NCBI GenBank assembly: GCA_045806665.1
Contig: JBJMIW010000260.1
Coordinates: forward strand, 1 to 11,382
DNA: 11,382 nt
Source of the DNA: Actinoallomurus sp045806665
GTDB taxonomy: Bacteria > Actinomycetota > Actinomycetes > Streptosporangiales > Streptosporangiaceae
Direction of reading: 5' to 3'
The position numbers and the translations under genes are program-made. The notes below the pieces were generated by a model. The model was not told the origin of the DNA and did no database searches. It saw only the letters and a list, made by a program, of their open reading frames with translations. This document shows, piece after piece, positions 1 to 5,485 of this stretch. How positions within the stretch are numbered: position 1 is the stretch's first letter; every line of letters starts with the position of its first letter.

Positions 1-338
1 CCCTCGGCTTCGAGGTCCGCAACGACGTCGGATACGGCGGGATGCGCTGGATCACGGTCGGCCCCGCCGGCCAGCCCGGCACGTCGATCGTCCTGCACCC
101 GCCGGCCGCCGACCCCGGCATCACCGACGACGAGCGCCGCACCATCGCCGAGATGATGGCCAAAGGCACCTACGCCCACATCATCCTGGCCACCGCCGAC
201 CTCGACGGCACGTTCGAGCGCCTGCAGGCCGGCGGTGCCGAGGTCGTCCAGGAGCCGACCGAGCAGCCGTACGGCGTTCGCGACTGCGCCTTCCGCGATC
301 CCGCGGGCAACCTGATCCGCATCAACGAGCTGCGCTGA
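1..338 (+). CDS. VOC/glyoxalase-fold protein, 5' truncated by the window edge
   Basis: This is the C-terminal part of a vicinal-oxygen-chelate (glyoxalase/bleomycin-resistance fold) protein. The frame is open from base 3 (L-G-F-E-V-R-N-D) to a TGA at 336-338, so an ATG at 42 is an internal methionine and not the start. About 111 residues remain. Seen: the first-module end LGFEVRND, a strand ITVGPAG, then SIVLHPP. A second module contains AHIILATADLDGTFERLQAGG, with the typical family ending FRDPAGNLIRINE. Proteins with this layout are usually 120-140 residues, so only the first βα unit is missing. The substrate cannot be told; members include lyases, dioxygenases and drug-binding proteins, and many actinomycete ones are simply called VOC family. 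Nothing links it functionally to the genes downstream. The fold call is firm and the function is unknown. Confidence 0.85.
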   Translation, partial: LGFEVRNDVGYGGMRWITVGPAGQPGTSIVLHPPAADPGITDDERRTIAEMMAKGTYAHIILATADLDGTFERLQAGGAEVVQEPTEQPYGVRDCAFRDPAGNLIRINELR

Positions 339-363
339 GCCGGTCGGCGATCGCTGCCATGAC

Positions 364-401
364 GGAGGTTGAGGAACATCCTTGTCAGATCGTGCGCTAA
401 G
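364..401 (+). repeat. Candidate left terminal inverted repeat of the Tn3-family remnant
   Basis: Tn3-family elements end in repeats of about 38 bp, with a G-rich outer end and an inner end reading ...GCTAAG or ...GTTAAG. A 38-bp stretch here starts GGAGGTTGAGG and ends GTGCGCTAAG at base 401, 87 bp before the probable start of the transposase remnant. That is a plausible place and polarity for IRL. No matching copy in inverse orientation was found after the remnant (1378-1480), so the assignment rests on one degenerate end. It also overlaps the direct repeat reported at 371-381. Confidence 0.25.
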
Positions 402-488
402 CCCTCGCGGCCCTGAACGGCGCTTTGACTGGCCTGATCGTACGGCGGAGCCTTCGCGGGTTGGTGTTGTCGATCTTCGGAGGCCGTG

Positions 489-1377
489 GTGGCGGTCGAT
501 TTCTTGTCGGATGAGCAGGCGGCGCGGTACGGGGCGTTCTACGGGGCGCCGTCGCGGGCGGAGTTGGAGCGGTACTTCTTCCTGGATGACTCGGATCTGG
601 AAAAGGCGCAGGCCAAGCGGCGTGTGCACAACCGGCTCGGGTTCGCGGTTCAGTTGACGAGCGCGCGGTACTTGGGCCGGTTCATGCCGGACCCGCAGCA
701 GGTGCCGGCGGAGGTCGCCGAGTACCTGGCCGAGCAGCTGGGGATCGCCGATGCGTCGTGTCTGAAGGAGTACGGCGAGCGGGACGGGACGGCCCGCACG
801 CACGCCGGGGAGATCCACCGACCTCGCCCGTATCGAGCGGCCCTGGGAGGACATCTTGCGGATCATTGGCTCCGTCCACACCGGCGCCATGCGCGCCTAC
901 GACGTCATCCGGATGCTGTCGAGGGACGGACGGCCGACGTCGCTGGGGGACGCGATCGCGCACTACGGGCGGATCGCCAAGACCCTCCATATCCTGCGCC
1001 TGGCCGACGAGCCCGGCTACCGCAGGCAGATCAAGGTGCAGGCCAATCTCCAGGAGGGCCGCCACTCCCTCGCCCGGAAGATCTTCCACGGCCGCGCCGG
1101 GCAGCTGTACCAGCGCTACCAGGACGGCATGGAGGACCAGATCGGCGCCCTCGGCCTGGTGCTGAACGCGCTGGTGCTGTTCAACACCCGGTACATGGAC
1201 GCCGCGGTCAACCGGCTGAGGGCGGACGGCTTCGACGTCCGCGACGAGGACGTGGCCCGCCTGTCCCCGTTCGTGCGGCATCACATCAACGTGCTGGGCC
1301 GGTATTCCTTCCGACTCCCCGACCTGCCCGGCGGGATGCGGCCCCTGCGCGACAGGAACACAGCCGACGAGGCGTGA
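489..1377 (+). pseudogene. tnpA: Tn3-family transposase remnant with central deletion
   Basis: Two pieces of a Tn3-family transposase lie in different frames. Piece one starts at GTG 489, five bases after GGAGG (479-483); GTG 486 is too close to it. It encodes about 109 residues of the N-terminal DUF4158-type domain (FLSDEQAARYGAF, LERYFFLDDSDLEKA, NRLGFAVQLTSARYLGRF, CLKEYGERDGTARTHAGEI). Piece two starts near 811 in another frame (TDLARIERPWEDILRI) and holds the C-terminal end: HYGRIAKTLHILRLADEPGY, MEDQIGALGLVLNALVLFNT, DEDVARLSPFVRHHINVLGR. The junction is at about 811-822. Family members are near 1000 residues and about 298 remain, so some 700 residues (about 2.1 kb) are gone, including the two catalytic aspartates of the DDE site. 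The third acidic residue may survive in the GMEDQ segment. The remnant cannot transpose by itself. No resolvase gene is present. Confidence 0.9.
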
Positions 1378-1393
1378 CGCCGGCCCGGGAAAT

Positions 1394-1425
1394 CCGGTCC
1401 CGGTCCCAGCAGGGCCCGGGACCGG
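1394..1425 (+). terminator. GC-rich hairpin after the transposase remnant
   Basis: Arms CCGGTCCCGG (1394-1403) and CCGGGACCGG (1416-1425) are perfect 10-bp complements. The 12-nt loop can itself pair CCC (1405-1407) with GGG (1412-1414). The hairpin lies 16 nt after the remnant's stop at 1377. No T-run follows, as is common for actinomycete terminators. A role as a terminator is inferred from position and stability. Confidence 0.5.
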
Positions 1426-1435
1426 CCTGGGGGCG

Positions 1436-1483
1436 CCTGCCTTGACCTTCATGCCAGCCGGTCGGCACGAAGGTCAAGGCAGG
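1436..1483. terminator. Long hairpin overlapping the 3' end of map, probable bidirectional terminator
   Basis: Arms CCTGCCTTGACCTTC (1436-1450) and GAAGGTCAAGGCAGG (1469-1483) are perfect 15-bp complements. Past one mismatch, the loop extends the stem with TGCC (1452-1455) and GGCA (1464-1467), leaving 8 loop bases. The map stop codon (1474-1476, minus strand) and its last residues lie inside the right arm, so the stem forms only once map has been transcribed to its end. It sits between convergent genes and could stop transcription from both sides. There is no T-tract on either strand. Confidence 0.6.
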
Positions 1484-2241
1484 GTCAGGATGCGGGGGCC
1501 CTGTTCGGTGATGGCGACGGTGTGCTCGATGTGGGCGGCCCGGCTGCCGTCGGTGGTTCGCAGGGTCCAGGCGTCGGTGTCGGTGCGGTAGGTGTTCTGC
1601 CCGCCGGCCATGAGCATGGGTTCGATGGCGAGGACCAGACCATGGCGGAGGGGGAAGCCTCGGCCGGGGCGACCGCGGTTGGGGACGTGGGGGTCTTCGT
1701 GCATGCGGCGGCCGATGCCGTGGCCGCCGAAGTCGGCGGGCATGCCGCAGCCCGCCTTGCGGGCGACGGTGTCGATAGCGTGGGAGATGTCGCCGAGGCG
1801 GCTGCCCACCTGGGCGGCGGCGATGCCGGCGTCGAGGGCCTGCTGGGTGGCGTCGATCAGGTCGAGGTCTGTGGGGTGTGGAGTTCCGACGGTGAACGTG
1901 GTGGCGGCGTCGCCGGTCCAGCCGTCGAGCTGGGCGCCGCAGTCGATGCTCACCAGGTCGCCGTCGCGCAGCCGGTAGCCGGTGGGGATACCGTGCACCA
2001 CGGCGTCGTTGACGGAGGTGCAGATCACCGCGGGGAAGGGGACCGGGGCGAAGGACGGCCGGTATCCCAGGAAGGGTGAGCGGGCGCCGGCCTCGGCTAG
2101 GACGGCGCGGGCCGCCTCGTCGAGTTCCTGCAGGGACACTCCTACGCCGGCTTCTTCTTGGACTGCGGCCAGAGCACGGGCCACCACTCGCCCGGCTTCC
2201 CGCATTGCGTCCATCGCGGCATCGGTCTTGATCTCCACCAT
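1474..2241 (-). CDS. map: Type I methionine aminopeptidase (accessory copy)
   Basis: Removes the initiator methionine from nascent proteins in the cytoplasm, using a dinuclear metal centre. The 255-residue product has the standard bacterial type I length, without N-terminal extension. All active-site residues are visible: H83 (VVHGIP), metal ligands D100 (VSIDCG), D111 (GDAATTF), H174 (GGHGIG), E207 (LAIEPM) and E239 (HIEH), plus H181 (MHEDPHVPN). ICTSVNDAVVHGIP is a family signature. Start ATG 2241 is preceded by GGGGAG (2251-2256) with 9 nt spacing. It is transcribed divergently from the small XRE regulator, with an operator-like palindrome between them, and ends inside a hairpin. It does not sit in the ribosomal-protein/adk/infA neighbourhood where the housekeeping actinomycete map lies, so I infer an additional copy under its own regulator. 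It appears intact and catalytically competent. Confidence 0.95.
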   Translation of the reverse strand: MVEIKTDAAMDAMREAGRVVARALAAVQEEAGVGVSLQELDEAARAVLAEAGARSPFLGYRPSFAPVPFPAVICTSVNDAVVHGIPTGYRLRDGDLVSIDCGAQLDGWTGDAATTFTVGTPHPTDLDLIDATQQALDAGIAAAQVGSRLGDISHAIDTVARKAGCGMPADFGGHGIGRRMHEDPHVPNRGRPGRGFPLRHGLVLAIEPMLMAGGQNTYRTDTDAWTLRTTDGSRAAHIEHTVAITEQGPRILTLP

Positions 2242-2250
2242 GTGCTGTGG

Positions 2251-2256
2251 CTCCCC
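2251..2256 (-). promoter_or_regulatory. Ribosome binding site of map
   Basis: On the minus strand GGGGAG stands 9 nt before ATG 2241, giving map a conventional leader. The divergent repressor gene has no such site. Confidence 0.6.
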
Positions 2257-2271
2257 GCCTCAAACAACCCA

Positions 2272-2293
2272 ATACTTATACCGGTATTAGTAT
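2272..2293. promoter_or_regulatory. 22-bp near-palindrome: probable XRE operator over the divergent map/XRE promoters
   Basis: Half-sites ATACTTATACC (2272-2282) and GGTATTAGTAT (2283-2293) are complementary except for one T/T mismatch in each arm, with no spacer. The block is AT-rich in a very GC-rich setting. It contains -10-like hexamers for both directions: TAGTAT (2288-2293) toward the XRE gene, and AAGTAT (2277-2272) or TATAAG (2280-2275) toward map. The TAGTAT box ends 7 bp before ATG 2301, so transcription would start at or next to the start codon. A dimeric XRE protein bound here would block both promoters. The structure is directly visible; the regulatory role is inferred. Confidence 0.65.
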
Positions 2294-2300
2294 CACGGTC

Positions 2301-2576
2301 ATGGTGAGGACTCCTCTGACTCCGTGGGAACGGGAACGCGGCGAGCGGTTCGGCGCGCTGCTGCGTCAAGCGCGCGGCAGCCGGAGCATGGCGGAGGTGG
2401 CCGCCGCGGCAGGAGTTTCCGCGGAGACCCTGCGCAAGATCGAAACCGGCAGGGCCCCGACCCCGGCCTTCTTCACCGTCGCGGCCCTGGCCGCAGCGCT
2501 GCACGTGTCCCTGGACCAGTTGGCGGGCGCGTGCGCACCCGATCCGGACTGGCCGGAACCGGCGCTCTCGGCCTGA
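2301..2576 (+). CDS. Small XRE-family helix-turn-helix repressor
   Basis: A 91-residue DNA-binding protein consisting of little more than a Cro/C1-type HTH domain (about residues 15-76). Seen: FGALLRQARGSRSMAEVAAA (helices 1-2), GVSAETLRKIETGRAPTP (recognition helix and the typical IE-x-G-R turn), and FFTVAALAAALHVSLDQLAG (helices 4-5). A short acidic, proline-rich tail follows. No ligand or protease domain is present. ATG 2301 was chosen because homology begins close by and an upstream in-frame ATG at 2247 would lie beyond the promoter palindrome. There is no Shine-Dalgarno sequence before 2301 and the -10-like box ends 7 bp away, so the mRNA is probably leaderless. Its divergent layout with map over a shared palindrome suggests that it represses both itself and map. 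Its stop is 8 bp from the convergent recombinase remnant. Confidence 0.88.
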   Translation: MVRTPLTPWERERGERFGALLRQARGSRSMAEVAAAAGVSAETLRKIETGRAPTPAFFTVAALAAALHVSLDQLAGACAPDPDWPEPALSA

Positions 2577-2584
2577 GGAAAAGG

Positions 2585-2890
2585 TCAGCGCCGGATGTCG
2601 CCCGGCGCAAGCAGGCTGGTGAGCTCAGCGATCGCCTCCGGGGACGGCTTGAAGTAACGGCGCACGTTCTCCGGTTTCTTGTGCCGGGACTTCGCCATCA
2701 GCATCAGCAGCGACGCACCCTGCTCACCAAGGTGCGTCAGGGCGGAGTGACGGCACTCGTGCAGATCCCACCCCGTGCCCGGGCCGCGCATCGCGGTGTG
2801 CTCGTCCAGCAGGCTTCGGGCCTGGCCGTACGACAGCCGGGCCAGGCCGGTGTCCGGGCAGACATCACGCTTGGAGGGACGAGGAGGCCC
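2585..2890 (-). pseudogene. int: Tyrosine recombinase (phage-type integrase), C-terminal remnant
   Basis: The minus-strand frame ending at TGA 2585-2587 encodes the catalytic C-terminus of a tyrosine site-specific recombinase. Coding resemblance begins well upstream of the ATG at 2791: SKRDVCPDTGLARLSYGQAR and SLLDEHT precede it in frame, back to about 2890, where an in-frame stop and loss of similarity follow. About 101 residues remain of a family of roughly 350-450. Seen: HECRH (the second catalytic Arg in the H-x-x-R box), then GASLLMLMAKSRHKKPENVR with the late His, and RRYF with the nucleophilic tyrosine. The N-terminal DNA-binding domains and first catalytic Arg are absent, so it is inactive. 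The distal sequence (2891-2950) has another open frame (ATGTRMFLEG) that might be a frameshifted continuation, but I cannot establish this. It marks past integration of a mobile element. Confidence 0.85.
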
Positions 2891-2952
2891 TCGAGGAACA
2901 TCCGGGTCCCCGTAGCATCCGCCGCTTCAGCGCGGGTCGGCTCAGCCGCTGA

Positions 2953-3799
2953 TCAGGAGTCGAAGCCGACGCCGAGGTGGTCGAGGGTGCGCAGCCACAG
3001 GTTGCGGCGGCCCTGGTGGCGGTCGGCGCGGGCGAGTGACCAGCGGGTGAGCTGGATGACGCCGTAGCGCAGCGGTTCCGGGGGGAACGGCACGGGCTTG
3101 GTACGCACCATCGCGAGCCGGGTGCGCTCGGTGTCCGCTCCGGACAGCAGGTCGAGCATGACGTCGGCGCCGAATCGGGTGGCGCCGACGCCGAGGCCGG
3201 TGTAGCCGGCCGAATACGCCAGCCGGCCGCCGTACGCGGTGCCGTAGAAGGCGCAACAGCCCGCCCCGGTAAATGGGCGATGCGAGTTGCGCGCGGACGG
3301 CATCGGCGTCGAGCAGGTCCGCCTGCCGCCCGAGCGTGGCCGACTCCGCGGCCAGCGCCCGCAGGTCGGCCAGCTGCCAGTCCTCCGTCGCGACGTTCAG
3401 CTCACCGGTGCGCTCGAACTCGCAGTCGATGCCGTAGCGCCGTACCGCCTCCTCGATCCCGTCGAGGTTCTCGCGGCCGAGGCGCTCGAGCACGGCCATC
3501 TCGCCGGGCCAGCGGGCGAGGCCGTTGCCCAGCCCGTGGGTGAGGCTCGCCGCGCAGAATCCGCCGTTGCGGCCGGATGCGGCACCGCCCGCCACGTCCG
3601 CCTCGACGACGACGACGTCCAGTGACGGGTCGCGTTCCTTGGCCCGCAGCGCCGTCCACAGTCCGGTGTAGCCCGCGCCGACCACCGCGAGGTCGCAGGA
3701 CGTACGGCCGACCAGCGCCGGCGCGGGTTCGGGCGCGGCCGGGTCCGCCAGCCAGTACGGTGCCGGCTCGGCCTCCGCCAGGGCGGCCAGGACGTTCAT
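2953..3799 (-). pseudogene. FAD-dependent amine oxidoreductase (DadA/PuuB-like), central deletion
   Basis: Last gene of the polyamine operon. The start ATG 3799 lies 7 nt after the potC-like stop, with GGTGA as a weak binding site. The first 181 residues are an intact FAD-binding start: DLAVVGAGYTGLWTALRA (G-x-G-x-x-G at 41-46), VVVVEADVAGGAASGRNGGF (dinucleotide-binding end and second flavin motif), then the helical part to SPIYRGG. At 3255-3262 it switches frame directly into the C-terminus: CAFYGTAYGGRLAYSAGYTG (the flavin-contacting motif near the end), GVGATRFGADVMLDLLSG, down to LDHLGVGFDS. About 281 residues remain of a family of about 465, so roughly 185 central residues (about 550 bp) of the substrate domain are missing. 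The read-through frame is nonsense after the junction. Relatives oxidise γ-glutamylputrescine, D-amino acids or glycine-type amines. By context a polyamine derivative is the likely former substrate. Confidence 0.88.
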
Positions 3800-3806
3800 G
3801 TCCGGA

Positions 3807-4631
3807 TCACCGACGCCGGCGGGCGACCACCGCGTTCCCCACCGCGAGGAGGACACCCGCCAGGAAGATCAGCGTCCCCATCACGTTGACCTGCGGCGGC
3901 AGGCCGTTCTTCTGCGCGCCCCAGATCCACAGCGGGAACGTCAGGGTCGAGCCGCTGTTGAAGCTGGTGATGATGAAGTCGTCGATCGACAGCGCGAACG
4001 CCAGCAGCCCACCGGCCAGCACCGCAGGGAAGATCATCGGCAGGGTGACGAGCCGCAAGGCCGTCCAGCCGCCCGCTCCCAGGTCGCGCGCCGCCTCCTC
4101 GACGAACGGGTCCAGGGTGAGGACCCGCGCCCGTACGGTCACCGCCACGAACGACAGCGAGAACATGATGTGCGCGACGAGGATCGTCCAGTAGCCGCGC
4201 CCCACGCCGAGCTGGACGAAGAACGACAGCAGGGACGCGCCCAGCACGGTCTCCGGCGCGGAGATCGCCGCGAACTGCACGAGGTTCAGCGCGCCCTGGC
4301 CGCGGAACCGGTACCGCCCCAGGGCCAGGCCGATCAGCGTGCCGAGGGCCGTCGCGCCGAGCGCGGCCAGGACCGCGATCGTCAGCGAGTTCACCAGCGC
4401 CGTGGTCAGGTCCGGCACCGCGAACAGCCGCCCGTACCACTTGAGCGTGAAGCCCTGCCACGTCAGGTTCAGGCGCCCCTTGGCGTCGTTGAACCCGAAC
4501 ACGATCATCACGGCGATCGGCAGGCACAGCCAGACGATGATCAGCCAGGTGTAGAGGTACAGGAGCCGGTCGCCCCAGCCGGCCCGCCGTGCCCGGACGG
4601 CGGGCGCTGCCTCCGTCATCGTGGCCGTCAT
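3807..4631 (-). CDS. potC: Polyamine-type ABC transporter permease (PotC-like)
   Basis: One of the two membrane subunits of a spermidine/putrescine-type importer, 274 residues, the usual length. About six hydrophobic segments: TM1 around 24-47 (YLYTWLIIVWLCLPIAVMIV), then around 78-105, 114-140, 147-168, 200-222 and 250-272. The cytoplasmic EAA loop that docks onto the ATPase is at about 178-198 (VEEAARDLGAGG through LPMIFP). FNSGSTLTFPLWIWG is typical of PotC/YdcV proteins. The start ATG 4631 overlaps the stop of the upstream permease (ATGA, 4 nt), so translation is coupled. A second ATG four codons in is possible. It has a conserved partner position between the PotB-like permease and the oxidoreductase. 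I see no damage. Confidence 0.93.
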   Translation of the reverse strand: MTATMTEAAPAVRARRAGWGDRLLYLYTWLIIVWLCLPIAVMIVFGFNDAKGRLNLTWQGFTLKWYGRLFAVPDLTTALVNSLTIAVLAALGATALGTLIGLALGRYRFRGQGALNLVQFAAISAPETVLGASLLSFFVQLGVGRGYWTILVAHIMFSLSFVAVTVRARVLTLDPFVEEAARDLGAGGWTALRLVTLPMIFPAVLAGGLLAFALSIDDFIITSFNSGSTLTFPLWIWGAQKNGLPPQVNVMGTLIFLAGVLLAVGNAVVARRRR

Positions 4632-5482
4632 CGGGCCGCCACCTCCAGTACGTCCTCGGTGCCCAGCGCCCGCGCGTACGCGAAGATCCCGATGAGCAGG
4701 ATGGCCATCAGCGCGAAGGACAGCGCCGCCGCCTGCGGGTAGTCGTTGTTGACCAGGTAGAGGTTCTGGATGACGTTCCCGATCATCGTGTTGTTGGTGC
4801 CGCCGAGCACCGTCGCGTTGACGTAGTCGGCGCTGACCGGCACGAACGTCATCAGCACGCCCGCGAACACCCCCGGCAGCGACAGCGGCAGCACCACGCG
4901 CAGGAACGCCTGCGCCCGGCCGGCGTACAGGTCCTGCGCCGCCTCGATGAGCCTCGGGTCGACGCGCTCCAGGGCCACGTAGATGGGCAGGATCATGAAG
5001 GGCAGGTAGTTGTAGGTCAGGCCGGCCACGACGGCGAAGCCGGTGGCCAGCACGTGGAAGTCCTGCGGCAGCAGGCCGGCGTTCTTCAGCGGTCCCAGGA
5101 CGATGCCGTTGTCGGCGAGCAGGAACTTCCAGGAGAACGTCCGCAGCACGAACGACACGAAGAACGGCAGCAGCGTCAGGAAGAGGTAGGTCGTCTTACG
5201 CGCGCCGCCGCGGAAGGCGATCCAGTACGCGACCGGGTAGGCGAGCAGGGCGCACGCCGCCGTGGCGATCAGGCCGTACGCGAGGGAGCGAATGAGCTGG
5301 TCGGCGTAGGTCGACAGGCCGTCGGTGTAGTTCTGCCAGTGCCAGGTGAGCTGGAAACCGTTCACCACGTCGCCCTGCATGAGTGAGAACGACACCATCA
5401 CGACCATCGGCAGCACGAAGAAGATCGCGAGCCAGAGGCCACCGGGCAGGACCAGCAGGTACGGGGTGAGGCGTCGGCGCAT
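4628..5482 (-). CDS. potB: Polyamine-type ABC transporter permease (PotB-like)
   Basis: The partner membrane subunit, 284 residues. Hydrophobic segments lie near 8-34 (LLVLPGGLWLAIFFVLPMV), 66-90, 99-121, 145-172, 203-225 and 252-271. The EAA loop is at about 180-200 (EAAQDLYAGRAQAFLRVVLP). PVSADYVNATVLGGTNNTMI and GNVIQNLYLV are characteristic of the PotB/PotH/YdcU branch of the family. Start ATG 5482 lies 3 nt after the binding-protein stop. Its own stop overlaps the next start by 4 nt, so the two permeases should be made in equal amounts. Together with the PotC-like subunit it forms the translocation path for the substrate delivered by the lipoprotein. It is intact, and the assignment to the polyamine branch is strong from sequence and neighbours. 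Confidence 0.93.
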   Translation of the reverse strand: MRRRLTPYLLVLPGGLWLAIFFVLPMVVMVSFSLMQGDVVNGFQLTWHWQNYTDGLSTYADQLIRSLAYGLIATAACALLAYPVAYWIAFRGGARKTTYLFLTLLPFFVSFVLRTFSWKFLLADNGIVLGPLKNAGLLPQDFHVLATGFAVVAGLTYNYLPFMILPIYVALERVDPRLIEAAQDLYAGRAQAFLRVVLPLSLPGVFAGVLMTFVPVSADYVNATVLGGTNNTMIGNVIQNLYLVNNDYPQAAALSFALMAILLIGIFAYARALGTEDVLEVAAR

Positions 5483-5485
5483 GGG

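Noticed and set aside
42..338. ATG 42 as a true start of a short 98-residue gene
   Set aside because: The frame is open to the window edge and the residues before it (LGFEVRNDVGYGG) are typical of the VOC family.
682..1452. Minus-strand open frame of 256 codons opposite the transposase remnant
   Set aside because: It is a high-GC antisense shadow. The plus strand carries recognisable transposase motifs and the minus product has no domain pattern.
1286..2272. Minus-strand 328-codon frame overlapping map
   Set aside because: Its product is Arg/Pro/His-rich low-complexity sequence from a shifted frame of map, whose own frame shows a full active site.
2940..2960. Small palindrome CTGATCAG at 2948-2955 and CAGCG/CGCTG pairing as a terminator of the polyamine operon
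   Set aside because: The stems are only 4-5 bp and the loop is long, so the signal is no better than chance in this base composition.
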